Counted from the stretch's first letter, positions 1-11,730 are shown. The stretch is 64,000 bases of DNA from Topomyia yanbarensis (GCF_030247195.1 NC_080671.1:97513845-97577844); one strand, 5' to 3'. Made by a program: numbers and translations. Notes: generated by a model not told the origin, from the sequence alone.

Positions 1-1
1 C

Positions 2-478
2 GATAATTTTTACGCACTAAAAGCAATTTACTGTGCCCTGATCAGAAGTGTTCTGTAGTATGCTGTGCAAGTATGGGCACCACACCATGCCGTTCATAGT
101 GACCGACTAGAACATATACAAAGATGTTTTGTGCGATTCGCCCTCAGGAAACTTCCATGGAATGTTCCAGTTGTATTGCATGTATGCTACTTGGTCGTCA
201 GATTCTGGTGACTCGCAGTATGTTCCTGCAAAGAGTTTTTGTTTTCGACATGCTGTCAGGTAATATCGACAGTCCTGATCTTCTCTCGGGCGTTAACTTG
301 TATGCGTCTCCTCGAATTCTTCGTAACTTCACTCTGTTGTCTGTTGTCCCTAGACACCGTACTTCATATGAAAAAATAATCCACAGGAAAGATGTTGCCG
401 CAGATTTAACGAAGCTTCTTCTGTGTTTGATTTTAACATTTTCAAGCATAGATATAAGTTATTAATAAGAAATATATA
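2..478 (+). pseudogene. 3' end of a jockey-type non-LTR retrotransposon (RT C-terminus), degraded
   Basis: Read in the frame starting at base 2, this encodes the typical C-terminal part of a jockey-clade reverse transcriptase: a RSVL-x-YA-VQVWAPHHAVHSDR block (a stop interrupts it at about 56-58) followed by RLEHIQRCFVRFALRKLPW. After about base 210 the reading moves to another frame with FLQRVFVFDMLSGNIDSPDLLS, and near 385 it shifts again to a RRFNEASSVFDFNI block ending in a stop near 477. One stop and at least two frameshifts show a dead copy. The element is truncated by the window start, so its 5' extent is unknown. Clade assignment is by motif recognition only. Confidence 0.75.
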
Positions 479-481
479 GTC

Positions 482-706
482 TGATTGGATTCCGATGGAG
501 CAGTGCTGCCAGGGACAGTCTAGGTTGACGACGAAAAAGGAAATTTTGGTACATCTTCGTTATTTTACTATATTATAGCAAATTGATAAAATCTATCAAT
601 TTCCACGCAATTGGACTACTGTGAAATTTCTAGAAAAATTGTATTGAGCATCAAAATATAAAAATTGAGCAGCTTCTAGTACTGCGAGGGATTCATCTAT
701 CTTTGT
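482..706 (+). repeat. Dispersed repeat D1, copy 1
   Basis: This stretch directly follows the LINE relic. It shares many short blocks in the same order and orientation with 61315-61590: gattccgaYggagcagt, gccagggacagt, atcttcgttattttRc, tgataaaatctatcaattt, ccacgcaattggactactg and ctgcgaggga. Copy 1 lacks about 20 bases present in copy 2. It could be a LINE 3' UTR or an unrelated non-coding repeat. No coding signal is visible. Confidence 0.65.
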
Positions 707-804
707 GAAAAAGGGTTTTTAGTGTTACTTGACACCACCATTTTCAAGAAAAAATAGTTATATACACGAGAAAAAAGTTGGGCACGAGAGGGTTAATGGA
801 AATA

Positions 805-864
805 GCGTCGTTCTGGTGGTCAAGTTGGTCTGCCAGATACTGATGAAACGAAGTCAGAACGCAA
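805..864 (+). repeat. Decayed hammerhead-ribozyme motif, copy 1
   Basis: The order gcGTC, a self-complementary stretch (tctgg with ccaga), CTGATGA, a short stem-loop (aac-gaa-gtc), then AGAA and cgcaa follows the hammerhead order seen intact at 39182-39256. The GAAA core reads AGAA and stem I starts with a 2x2 mismatch, so this copy should be inactive. The last block, gaagtcRgaacgcaaat, is shared with the copy at 56176-56252. Confidence 0.5.
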
Positions 865-1329
865 ATCCAGGACATACAAAAGAGTATGAGTATTGCGCCC
901 CCTCCTTGTTCAAAAGGGCTGTAATCCAATTTACTTCTTGGGAAGTAATATAGAAAATTGGAGTTATTTTGGTGGCAATTCAGTTTCAATTATCTAAAAA
1001 ATGGCAACATTTTGCAAGTTATTTTCGAAAAATACCTCTTTTTAAAATAACATTTTATTCAAAAATGCGTATTCTCGCGAATATTAATACTTTACAGCAA
1101 AACATGATCCTCTAACACGTTTTTAACTAAATATCATTTTTAACGAATTTTTGCACAATAATTTATAAAAAAAACTAATTTTTTTAAAATCATCTATTTT
1201 CAACGAAACGAAATATCAAAGTGCACCCAAGTCTCATCTTCCTGGCTAGTTAGCTGATCGCATAATTAATAGCACTCTTCAGTGCGTGCAACGTTTATTG
1301 TGATTGATTTAAATATTTATTAAAAGCTC
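865..1329. other. AT-rich stretch, nothing recognised
   Basis: AT-rich DNA without convincing coding potential, tandem structure or TIRs that I can see. Confidence 0.5.
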
Positions 1330-2000
1330 GTAGTGCCCGTATCCCGTCATACCGAATCGATCTTTTGTCCAACCGCTCTGCATGCCGGGTTGTTGACTGG
1401 ACAGTCAGCTCCGCAGCAAAATTTATGAAGACGGATGAATGTTTTGATCGACACCCGGTATGGATCGATGCGGGGGATGTCTCCCAGCAGGGGCGATCGG
1501 TTGCGCTTTACAATTGCAATCTCCGCGACTCTTTATGATTCCTCAGCAACTTGGAAACATATTAGCAAACTTTAACCACCGAAGGTGCATCCCAAACATC
1601 TTCGGCCGGCGATGATGATGATGATGATGATGCTGATGATGGCACGGGACAATAGCTTACCTGATGACTGACTGACTGTCTGGAAGGGACTCCCAATAAT
1701 GTTGTTTGATTTACTGATCGATTTGGTCGCTGAAGCTCGCAGGTACACCAACCATGTACGTGACTACTCGGCGGCTCGGCGGCCTGGCTCGGTGGGGGAG
1801 ATGAAATCGAACAAAGGCACCTCGGATACACCCCTTTGATTGATGATGTACGATAACAAGCCCATATTGGATTGGAATTGGAAGTTGCGCACCGAGTCTA
1901 CGCCGAGTTCCAGCAGTTCGGAGTAGGTGGTTAATAGAAAAAAAGAGTTAATTTCTATCACTTTTGTTGAACCATGTACTCCCATGGGACCGACAATCGA
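1330..2000. other. GC-richer unique island with a (GAT)n microsatellite
   Basis: Base composition rises above the surroundings and I see no relationship to the other repeats in the window. A GAT trinucleotide run lies at 1611-1640. Short ORFs on both strands do not resemble any protein I know. It could be single-copy host DNA, regulatory or part of an intron; that is inference. Confidence 0.35.
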
Positions 2001-3478
2001 AGAAAAACGTTTCTACCAGTATGTTTCGAGGAAGGAATCTCTCGAGTTTGGACGCGCAGTGGAGTTGTTAAAAGGTCAAAGCAACACCTCGAGCAGTGAA
2101 ACTTCTGTTTAAGTGATTAATCAACGCAATCCGTGCTGGTAGGTAGTGTAGAACTGACGTCTTCAAAATTAATGTTTCAAGGGAGAGAGGGGGAACAGTC
2201 GATTGGATTGGTTGATCAACTACAGACACGTTGCTTGTCTTTTGTTTTTGTCTAGTTCTTGTTAACATACCAAGGACGGGTAAATTACTCTGATTGATAC
2301 GTTTCATTGTTAGCATTGGTGTAGGGCTAAAATTTGTCTTGTTTTCATGGTGAGATGATTCGGATTTAATTTAAAATAGTAGAGTAGGAAAAGGTATTGT
2401 TTTTTTCTGAACTACTAAAACATGTGATTAGCAATTCATTTGGAAGATCGTCTCAAAATATATTTTTACAGATGCATATGAGATAAATCGCTAAGAGATA
2501 CACTAGGGTGCACATGACGAATGTACAGTTTAGGGGGAAGCTTCCTAGTTCGTTTACAGTTGTGATCCGTATTCGGCGAGTACCAATTCAAGAATGTCTT
2601 GTTAAAGAGCATTGTGACAGTTTGCTTCGACGCCTTGATCCTTTATTGATTATGTGATTTTGGTCCAATTGAAAATGAGGGTAATTCAAGATAACATTAG
2701 TCATCCGTTCGAATGAGAGAATAAATGAAAAGGATAAGACGAATATTAGAGTGACTTGACATTTGCCATTTCCCAGCACAGAACTTTTTAATTTCCTCTG
2801 TGTAAATTTTGGGGACGATTGGTTGCTCCCCGGATGTGCGCAGTGCGTTTAAAATTTGTATGGAAATTAATATGGGAAACACAACTTTTTTTTTGCATCG
2901 CCGCACGTTCAAATCAGTGTTTCACTCAAATTATAAAACCGACCCTATAAAAAGTTTGTGCAGAATATGGTTGACAACATAGCCGAAGACTGTAACTAGC
3001 TAGAATTTTTTATAAAAATGATATTATGATTTTAAGATAGAAGGGTTAAATTAATCACAGAAATTTATTAATTCTGTCAGCACTGCAAATGTACCTCTAT
3101 CACCTACGTTCCAACCCAAATATTTCAGAATATGTTCATCACAACGACTTGGTGTCGTCGACAGAATTATACAGAATGACCCTCTGAAACGCATGAATTT
3201 AGTTGGGAAGTCAAAAACCGACTCAATTGTCCTAAAAGTTTAGGATTAACCATTGCCATTGACTGATGATCAGGGCCGTAGAGAGAAAATATGGGGTCTG
3301 TGAGAGTCCAACATTAGAGCCCCTAGTTACTATTGATGTTTCGAACAGTAGAAAGTTTAATTTCGATATCTATTGGAAGGAATAGCTCTCTGATACTATG
3401 TATAGAATTGGAGGGAGTTTTTTGCATGGGTTGGTTCTGAGCTTTAAGCTATAGCTGGCTTCATTTAGACACATTCCA
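2001..3478. other. No recognisable gene
   Basis: AT-rich sequence with only short chance ORFs. No repeat partner elsewhere in the window was noticed. Confidence 0.5.
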
Positions 3479-3900
3479 GCGTTAGGGAACAACGTTTGCA
3501 CGCATTATGCAGCTGTTAACAGCTTGTCGTTTGAAAAATCCTACGATGTACGCTCAAAACACTTAATTGAATACTTTAAAAGTCCTAACACAACGTTAAT
3601 GTTATGTTTTCCAGGTTGTCATTTCATTCTGAGAGGTGAAAATGTCGCGTTAGGGGACAACAGAGCAAAATATTGATTTTCCAACCTACACTTGTATTTA
3701 TCAAAAAACCTGCTCTATCTCAAACTTTAGAGCATCCATTTGTTCTGGGAATTTGATTATCGATAGTCACAGAACAATGTTGTATACTTAGATATTCGTG
3801 CTTTCATGAAATTTTTTTCACGACCGTTGCAAACGCTGCGTTAGGGGACAACACCAAGATGAACACAAACGGTCGCATATGAAGTGTTGTCCCCTAACGC
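3479..3900. repeat. Cluster of GCGTTAGGGGACAACAC motifs
   Basis: The 17-mer GCGTTAGGGGACAACAC occurs at 3838-3854 and, as its exact reverse complement, at 3884-3900, giving 17-bp arms around a 29-nt loop. Shorter or mutated copies lie at 3479-3493 (one base changed) and 3647-3662. The same 17-mer recurs exactly at 7777-7793. This suggests a small repeat family whose only conserved part is this motif. Function is unknown. Confidence 0.6.
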
Positions 3901-4996
3901 GACCGAAGCGTTTGTTGAAGCTCAAACAAAGCGAAGTATATTACCTCTAGACATGTGAATAACTCAAAACAACGATTTGAAATGCCAAACTAGATGTATT
4001 TCTAGTTTCACCTTCATGTGTATTTGACAAATGATATTTAGAAATCAAATTAATATGGATTGAGAACAGGCCACACTGCATACCACAGTGTGGCCCGGCA
4101 TAGAAGAGATTGTAGACCACAACCGCCACTTTCTAATGGTTCGAAAAAGGTGGTTTCAAGTAGTTTTGGTAAGTTGAATACATTCTTGACATCGGAAAAT
4201 ATACTAAATAAAATTAAACTAAAAATAAAAATAAACTAAATAAACTGTTTATTAGGGTGACTCAACAAATGTTTATTTTGTTGACCAAATAAGTTTTTTC
4301 AAACAATTTAATGCGGTGACTTTGTTTTTTGATAATATAAAATCTTTAAAATAAAATTGACTGTTGATTAGGGCAGATCAAAAAACGTCATTAGGGTGGT
4401 TCAATATTTATTTTCTTGTTGCGTTAAAAATAAACAAATGTGACACTGAAGCAACTCAGCAAAGGTAAGACTGTCAAACGATTATACTCATTCAAGCAGT
4501 TTTGATATTTTTATATTGTATATAATGTCGCGAAAAACCAGTAATACGGTTGAAGTAAAGATTTCGAAATAGAATATCGCCCTTCTAGTTCAACCTCTGG
4601 CGTTTGTTCAACCGTTTCTGCTCACAAATCTGCAAGAAGACACTTAATAGTTATGATTGCGGAAATTAATCAAAATGCATCCGTTTTACGCGATTTTTGG
4701 AAAAGAAGGGAAAGACGCAGCTTTTTGAAAATTTAGATATATTACAGTATGAAAAAATCTGCATACAATTGCGGTCTTGTCACTGAATTATCTAAAAGAT
4801 AGAAAACTAGAGAATTTCGTGAAATTGTATCTTTTATTTGCGAATCCTGAGAAATGCGCATCCTCGATAAAATTTTGACTTTAACGTGCTATAAAAACAT
4901 TAAAAAGCTGTGTTAAACTACGATGTTTGGTTCATGTAGAAGAAAATCAATTCCGAAAAGACAAACCATAGTTTGTTCCGAGTGGTCAATAATTAT
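3901..4996. other. No gene; three loose 'attaggg-tcaa' repeats at 4250-4405
   Basis: AT-rich. Near 4252, 4366 and 4391 the pattern attagggYRRNtcaa recurs three times, the only local structure I see. No coding signal. Confidence 0.4.
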
Positions 4997-5300
4997 AAAC
5001 TGTGAAGTCCCGTTCCAATTTTTTTCAAAAATTTCTCCACGGTGATTTAGTTGGAACCGTAAATCTCCGCCATCTTTTTATTTGTTCTGCTCCCAAGCCC
5101 AGTACGTTGGAAAAATTACATCAAAAATGTCCATTTTCACTTAAAAGATGCAAATATTTAAAAATTTCACAGAACTTTAGTTTTAAACTGTGAAGGCTCG
5201 TTCCCGTTTTTTTTTTCAAAAATTTCTTCACGGTGATTTAGTTGGAACCCCAAATCCCTGCCATCTTTTTATTTGTGCTGCTACCAAGCCCAGTTCGATG
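4997..5300 (+). repeat. Dispersed repeat D2, tandem pair
   Basis: Two copies begin at 4997 and 5185 with aaactgtgaagKcYcgttcc, followed by ttcaaaaatttcttcacggtgatttagttggaacc-like sequence and a gccatctttttatttg block. A third copy starts at 7276. Short ORFs inside are not conserved between copies. Confidence 0.7.
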
Positions 5301-5533
5301 GTAATTTTTTTTCAATCGTAGGGTATTACAGTAAAATTTTCGATTTTCATTTCATTTTTTCAAAAATTTCCAAGTCCTTGGATCTAAAAAATTTTTTTAA
5401 TTTGTTTTCAGCGGTTTTCGTTTGTTTTGAGACTAGATGCTGATGTTTCATGCTATTTTTAGACATATTTCGGCAATTTTTTTTCGATTTTCAACATTTA
5501 ATGTACCCCTTTGCATTTTTTTTATATGTATTA

Positions 5534-7089
5534 GGGACCGTTCATAAACCACGTAGACCGAAATTTGAGAACTTTTACACCCCCTCCCCCCTAATAGACC
5601 TTAGTAGACTTTTACCAACCCCTCCCCCCCCCCCTCCAAAAGTCTACGCAGACTTTTAATTTTTTTTAGTCGCCGGAAATGTGAAATTAGCAAGAAGCAC
5701 ATTATAATGTTCAATTAAAAATTAGCGTTTAGATTTATTTCAAGCTATTTAAATATTAAAGAAAGGTTTTTCACATTGTATCAAATCAATTAATACCAAT
5801 TCAAGGTGCCTTCCAACGTTTGTGTAGCTGAATACTTCTTTTCAAGGTTAGTCACTCAACTATATGTAAAAATATATATTGCTATAACTAGCTTAAATTT
5901 TGGCCGAAGTGCGAGAATTGCTAAACACTTTTTGAGCCTTACTGGTGCATTCAAAATTGTTAAATTATAAGTAACAATTACAAAATAATACTTTCGATGT
6001 GTACTATTATCTAGGCTAAATTAATAAACCAAACATGCACACAAATTTCACTTTTCGTGAACAAACTTCAATATTTCTGAGATAGTAAGAGAATCTAAAT
6101 TGCCTTATTTGATTAAGGGAATTTTTCTTATGTAATTAATAGCCGTATCACCTAAGAGTATTATTGCAAAGTATCAAAGTTTAACTCCGAATATTTTCGA
6201 AGATAAATATAGTAGAACTGGTTTGCACGGAGTTTCGTAGGGTCAAGACGTAAAATTTAACGTGCTTTTAAAGATTTTTAAATCAGTGTGAATGACTGCA
6301 AGAGAAACTGATTAACTCGAGTAAAAGGGAGTGGGCGTATTGGTAAATCGATTGCCTTGTACGCAGCGCACCTGGGTTCGAATCCTGACACCGCACATTG
6401 GATTATAAATTTTTCCTAGACATTTTTCTAACCCGAAGAGGCCTCTATAATCGAAATTGAAAAAACTCGAGTAAACACTTTGTTGTAGAAGTTTAACTAC
6501 CCTAATGCTTTAACCAACGAAATCAATAAATAAAGAATTAAAAAGTTAATCCACTTATTGTTAAAAATCGGGTGTTTTGTTGTTACAATGCTTAACTTAG
6601 ACCATTTTTTAACTTTTTATGGTTCATGCATTTAATGGTCCATGCATGTCTGCTAACAAGTGGTGTCTCGCATGATTTCACAGCCAAAATCTTCGGTCGA
6701 GAGGAATTTTGGGCGATCGTCTTTGGAACTGTCATTTTGTATTATTCCTAGATCAAAACTATATCAAAATATACGCAAGAAACAACACCGTGTGAGGTTG
6801 TCAAAAAAAAAAAAATCGTGGGTTCTGGGTTGAGTGGTCGCTTAACGAGTAGTGACCTCAATAGTGTATTAGCTTTGAAGTATCTGCATAAATACTGAAT
6901 AGACCGATATTATGAATAAAACTCTCTTTAAATCCCATTTATAATTAGTAATACGAGAATAACAAAAAATAAAAGTCTACGTAGACTTTTTCAAAGACCC
7001 CCCCCCCCCCCTCCCCCTCGTAGACAAACGTAGACTTTTGCCAGACCCCCCGTCCCCCTTATGAGTCTACGTGGTTTATGAACGGCCCC
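5534..7089. mobile_element. GGG(A/G)CCGTTC-ended DNA element, 3-bp TTA target duplication
   Basis: The left end (GGGACCGTTCATAAACCACG) and the right end, read in reverse complement (GGGGCCGTTCATAAACCACG), form terminal inverted repeats, followed on both sides by C-rich or G-rich tracts and repeated gtctacg motifs. TTA flanks it at 5531-5533 and 7090-7092. Other elements with related ends lie at 30403-30701, 32373-33367, 56476-56725 and 63850-64000. A 3-bp TWA duplication with G-rich ends is reminiscent of PIF/Harbinger MITEs; this is inference. No transposase is visible, so it is non-autonomous. A SINE sits inside. Confidence 0.75.
6333..6465 (+). mobile_element. tRNA-related SINE
   Basis: A tRNA-like head reads gggcgtattggtaaatcgat, followed by an intact RNA polymerase III B box (gggttcgaatcct) at about 6371-6384, then ccgcaca. 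The tail contains taacccgaagaggcctcta and ends in tcgaaattgaaaa. This head-plus-tail arrangement fits a mosquito tRNA-derived SINE rather than a functional tRNA, because no complete cloverleaf acceptor stem is apparent. Confidence 0.6.
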
Positions 7090-7275
7090 TTATGAAAACA
7101 ATATTCAAACGGCGCACCCCCTTAATGATGTCCGATTGAGCTAAAAACTTGCATAGATTACTTTTTCGATGTAATAAGCCTTTTTGTAAGACTTTATGCG
7201 AAAATTTAAGATGACCATTTTCATTGATATCTTGTCTCTTGAACACCCCTAGTTCTCCATACAAATTTTGGTTTC

Positions 7276-7375
7276 AAACTGTGAAGCCCGGTTCCAATTT
7301 TTTTCTAAAATTTCTTCGCCAGGGGTTTCCTGGGACCCAAAACTTTCGCCATTTTTTTTCGTTCTGCTCCCCGAT
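7276..7375 (+). repeat. Dispersed repeat D2, third copy
   Basis: Starts aaactgtgaagcccggttcc and continues with ttctaaaatttcttcgccaggggtttcctgggaccc-like sequence and gccatttttttt, matching the two copies near 5 kb in the same orientation. The 1.56 kb element at 5534-7089 separates them. Confidence 0.6.
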
Positions 7376-7776
7376 CGTGTGTTGAACAGTGTTATTCCGT
7401 CAATTTGCAAAAAAAATATTTAAGGAGGACAAGTGAGTGTTATTCCATATTACCAAATTCTTCCATGCGCTCTCATACTTGTTTGGCATATTGCGTTCCA
7501 TTCCATATCTTTGACCCCTGTTCTGAAATTGTTGATTTATTCTTAGATAGTTTATTCATTGATACATGTAATAAAAACTCAATTATTTTGCGATATTATA
7601 AGGTAGGCCTTCCCCTTAATGGCAACCCCCCCTCTCTTTCCGCCCCTTAGGCCACTCATACCACTGCATGGCTGCGTTATTTATAAAATAGGTTGCTTAT
7701 ATCTTTTATGTCTATATCCTGTTCTGTAGGCTCCCAAAGTATCTCTGCAGAAGAATTTACCGTACTGTAACGGAAA

Positions 7777-7960
7777 GCGTTAGGGGACAACACTTCAGTG
7801 CACCCCTATGAAAGAACGATTTCAAAGTTTGTTATAAATAGCACATTTTTAGAAAGGTATTGATGAGTACTAATAGCTTCTGAAAATATTTCATAGATAT
7901 CGTACATTGTTTTCGTGAAAAATTGAAAAAAAAAACATGATTTTAGCGTTCGGGGACAAC
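7777..7960 (+). repeat. Second GCGTTAGGGGACAACAC motif site
   Basis: An exact 17-mer at 7777-7793 and a one-base variant (gcgttcggggacaac) at 7946-7960. Both are in the same orientation as the copies near 3.6-3.85 kb. The remainder of 7376-8412 shows no gene. Confidence 0.6.
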
Positions 7961-8414
7961 GCAAAAATGGTCAATTTTTGCCCCCCTTTTAACCGGCAAT
8001 TCCTTCACTCAAAAAATCTGCATCCAAAGATGAAATCTTTGTACAATATGTATACAATAAAATGGCATTTAAGATTACTCCATATTAATTTTATTTTCGA
8101 ACATACCGGTGTGGTACGGGAAAATCTATTCAATTATTAAAAACGAGTCTTAAATGTATTACTGGTTTTTGAGGTAAGCGATACAAGTGCGTGGAATGTG
8201 TCTTTAGAATATTTCAAAGAACAAAAACACATTCAGTCTGAATGGTCAAAGTGCAACAGTCTCTAGAACGTTGAAAGCCTCTGAAAATACAGAGTCCAAT
8301 TTGTTTCTTACTTTAAATGATTTTTTCTTCCGTTTAGAGGGAGAAACCTGATTCAATTTTTTTTACCAATTATGCATTTATATATCGCTACATTATTATT
8401 TAATAATTAAACTC

Positions 8415-9205
8415 AAAAGGCAAACGTATGAAAAGAATGGATTAGAAAAAAAATAATTAAAAGCAATTGCAGAGGAAGACAAATGAAAAATGGTGAAAAG
8501 ATACATAAATAAATAATATGGTGTGGAGAAAAGAGTAGAATAAAATTAGGATAAAATATCAATTGAAGCGAATAAAATAAAAGGAAATGTGTAAAAAGTA
8601 TATTACTGTTAATAATATAGCAAATTATCAAAATGGAGAAAAATCTAAAAGTGGAAAAGAAAAAAACTAACGAAAAATTGAAAGGTGTAATGGCACAAAA
8701 TGGCAAAAATTAACAAAATCAAGAAAAGATGCACACTAATGTACACAAATTGAATAATTTAGAGAGAAAAAAAAGAAACATAACAATAAGTGGATAAATG
8801 AAACTTCGCAAACTTATTACAAACATTAAATAAATATAAAAAATGATCAAAATACTGAAAAACAACAAAAGTATTTAAACTAAACCAGACAATAAAAATG
8901 AAAAACATCTATAATATAGTAATCAAAAGTTAAAATGTAGAAAATGGGTAAAATTAAAAAAGGTGATGTATCAAGCAAAAAAAGAAGAGAGAAAATTTGA
9001 GACAGGAGAAAAAGTGGCTTAACTGTTAAAAATATGCTAAATTATGCAATGGACAAAAATGAATAAAAATGAAATATATTGGAGAAGTTTAGAATGGGAA
9101 ATTTAAAAATTGAAAGTTATGAAAAATTTAGAAAAATGAGAATGGAATGAGTGCGAAAAAATTTAAAACAAAATAAGATAAAAAATGAAGAAATTCGCAA
9201 ACATA
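8415..9205. repeat. A-rich low-complexity tract, left part
   Basis: About 790 bases of strongly A-rich plus strand made of loose variants such as gaaaaa, aaaatgg and aataaaa, with few C residues. The long phenylalanine- and isoleucine-rich ORF on the minus strand is a by-product of this composition. The same texture resumes at 11179-11307, after the insertions at 9206-11176. Confidence 0.6.
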
Positions 9206-10604
9206 TTTTTGCCTTTCTCAATAGAAAACCGACTTTTTAACGGAGGCCCGGAGGGCCGAGTGACATATACCATTCGATTCAGTTCGTCGAGTTCGGCAAA
9301 TGTCTGTGTGTGTGTATGTATGTGTGTGTGTATGTATGTGTGTGTGTATGTGCGTCTGTGTGTGTGTACGCGAACACAATCTCACTCACTTTTCTCAGAG
9401 ATGGATGAACCGATTTTTACAAACTTAGTCCCAAATGAAAGGTGCAACGTTCCCATAGGCTGCTATTGAATTTCTAATGGATCCGACTTCCGGTTCCGGA
9501 ATTACAGGGTGATGAGTACGATCACGCAGAAAACGTCGATTTTAAGAAATTCTGCAATGAATGTATAATGGTGAAAATTTTTCCAAAATGTGACCACAAC
9601 TGCTTCGATTTGTAGTACTAGGTCATTAACAGCCATTCAAAGTCTCTTTGGTCACATTGGCCACCATCATCGGTTCCGGAAGCCCCGGCGGAAGTATCCA
9701 AATTCAGAGTAACAGTCACATCGGTTTCTCGGAGATGGCTAGACCGATTCGACTAAACTTGACCTCAAATGAAAGGTATTGCGTCCCCGTAAATGGCTAT
9801 TAAATTTTATCCCCAACCGACTTCCGGTTCCGGAGTTACGGGTTGTGGCGTGCGATCACATAGCAAATTGTGATTCAAACCGATACCCCGATGGAAGCAA
9901 AAAAGGTAAAAATTTCGCTAAAATGTCTCTCAAATAACTTAACTTTGCAGTTCTAGGTCACCGACGGCCAAACAAACTTTCGTTGACTACATTGACCACC
10001 ATAGACGGTTCCGGAGGTGCCCGGGAAAAGCGGCCATCTTTCAAAATTTACGAACTCACATCAGTTTCCCGGAAATGGTTGGGCCGATTTTTACAAACTT
10101 AGTCCCAAATGATAGCTATAATATCCCCATAGATGTCTATAAAATTTCGTACTGATCGCTTATATGGGTCCGGAAATATAGACTAAATCGTCCGGTCACA
10201 TATGAAATTCCCATATAAGCCGGAACTCAAATTTTTTTTCAAAGGGGGGACCTCATGAAATTTCAGAAATCGAATTCGTATTTTTGATGCCAAACATCTT
10301 TAAAATGCATGAAACGTCGAGATTTTATGTTATCTCGAAAAATTTTTTTTATAAAAATCGACTTTTTGGGACTTTGCCGATTTCGCACCTTTTTTCAGTT
10401 CAATATTACCGTGGCTGTTTTTTCTTTTTCAAAATTTTAGAACTCGAATAATGATATTTTCCTGTATATAGTTGTCATGTGATGTATAATAATAAAATGT
10501 AATATATGCATTTAAAAGTTTTTAATGAATATAAACAACGCACACATTCTCGTGATTCATGATTGAGAAAGGCACAATTGCACCGCTAGGTGGATTAAAA
10601 TAGG
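9206..10604 (+). mobile_element. CCTTTCTCA-ended repeat with ~320-bp internal units
   Basis: The left end is gcctttctcaatag, and the right end carries attgagaaaggcacaattgcaccgc, so the ends are partly inverted. Inside are at least three degenerate units, each with gagatgg-cgat, aactta-caaatga, cttccggttccgg, ctaggtca and ccaccat-cggttccgg landmarks, spaced about 320 bp. No ORF is conserved. An opposite-orientation relative fills 18491-22361, and ends recur near 63.0 and 63.7 kb. Transposition class is unknown to me. Confidence 0.65.
9302..9372 (+). repeat. (TG)n/(TATG)n microsatellite
   Basis: Runs of tgtgtgtgta and tgtatg units near the left end of the surrounding repeat. The opposite-orientation relative has a matching (CA)n-type run at 21026-21066 and another at 22193-22240, so the microsatellite is part of the element. 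Confidence 0.8.
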
Positions 10605-10818
10605 TTTTTCAGTTCAATATTACCGTGGCTGTTTTTTCTTTTTCAAAATTTTAGAACTCGAATAATGATATTTTCCTGTATATAGTTGTCATGTGATGTA
10701 TAATAATAAAATGTAATATATGCATTTAAAAGTTTTTAATGAATATAAACAACGCACACATTCTCGTGATTCATGATTGAGAAAGGCACAATTGCACCGC
10801 TAGGTGGATTAAAATAGG
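10391..10818 (+). repeat. Perfect 214-bp direct tandem duplication
   Basis: The segment 10391-10604 is repeated immediately at 10605-10818, and I saw no mismatch between them. Each unit starts tttttcagttcaatattacc and ends at the aggtggattaaaatagg terminus of the enclosing repeat. It is either a very recent duplication or an assembly artefact. Confidence 0.85.
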
Positions 10819-10833
10819 TTTTTTTACAGAATA

Positions 10834-11176
10834 CAGTATAGACCCGTTTTTATCAGAACCTTGGTGAATTTTAGGCTGATAAAACGGGGACATTGATGAG
10901 ATCGGGGGACATATATTTTTCTTGCTTTCTAAGAAACCGAAGCTCTTAAAATATTCTTCCTTGGTCACTAGATATAGCCTCATAACCTTTCCCGATTATT
11001 TAGCTTAAACTTGCCTTAAGGGGGTCTGACAGCGCAAAATTAAAAAAAAAATCGAATTCAACTTGGTTTGTCTGCTAAAGCCCGTCAAACTACCAACTAT
11101 CAATTTTCATATGAAGCTGATAAAATCGGGTCAAAAAGCTGATAAAATCGGGGCTGATAAAATCGGGTGTTCACTG
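10834..11176. mobile_element. TA-flanked MITE (pogo/mariner-like)
   Basis: Terminal inverted repeats: CAGTATAGACCCGTTTTTAT on the left and, in reverse complement, CAGTGAACACCCGATTTTAT on the right, each followed by CAG. TA dinucleotides flank both ends (10832-10833 and 11177-11178). The 343-bp element repeats gctgataaaatcggg three times near its right end. CAGT ends with a TA duplication fit the Tc1/mariner/pogo superfamily. No transposase is encoded. Confidence 0.75.
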
Positions 11177-11178
11177 TA

Positions 11179-11307
11179 TAATATAAAAAAGGTAAAGATT
11201 AAAAATGGGAAAATTTGGGAAAATTAACGAAAATCAGTGTATTAAAAAAATAAGAACGTGACAGCGCAGAAGCAAAGAAAGAAAATTGAATAAAAGATTC
11301 AAAAAAG
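11179..11307. repeat. A-rich low-complexity tract, right part
   Basis: Same A- and G-rich texture as 8415-9205, with words such as aaaatggg and aaaattaac. It probably was continuous with that tract before the intervening elements inserted. Confidence 0.5.
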
Positions 11308-11730
11308 TTGGGTGGGTAATGTCAGAGACATAACAGAATTGAAGAAGAATTCACTTTTGGCCGTTAATATGAATGCTACATTTTTGACTATCTTCTGATA
11401 GGTTTTATTAAAACCAGTTATTTCGTTATTTTTAATGAAAATACCAAAATATCGCTACACGTATGTCAAAATCTAAAATATTCGAACATATTTATCCTCA
11501 TGTGGTAACCCTGAAAAGAGCATTTAATGATAGTGAAAAAAAATCATTCGGTAATAGCAGAGAACCGGATATACTTGTACCGTTATTTCGCTATTTCCAT
11601 TAGAAATACTGAAATAACTTATTCAAATAAAACCTTTCAGAAATTAGTAAAAATTGCAGCATTCGTATTAACAGCCTAAAGAGTATGCAACTTCATTTCA
11701 GTAATATCTCTGACTTTACCTACCCATCTT
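11308..11730. mobile_element. Foldback (long inverted repeat) MITE
   Basis: The left arm, ttgggtgggtaatgtcagag onward, is matched by the reverse complement of the right arm (aagatgggtaggtaaagtca onward). Homology continues through a gttaat-gaatgct block, ctga-aggttttatt and gttatttc-gtatttt. Arms are about 150 bp and roughly 75-80% alike, separated by a short centre near 11460-11575. ORFs over it are not transposase-like. Confidence 0.7.

Noticed and set aside
8413..8706. 97-codon minus-strand ORF, phenylalanine-rich.
   Set aside because: Produced by the A-rich low-complexity tract. The same happens at 15796-16358.
9185..9469. 94-codon ORF with alternating Val and Cys.
   Set aside because: It translates the (TG)n microsatellite of a repeat element.
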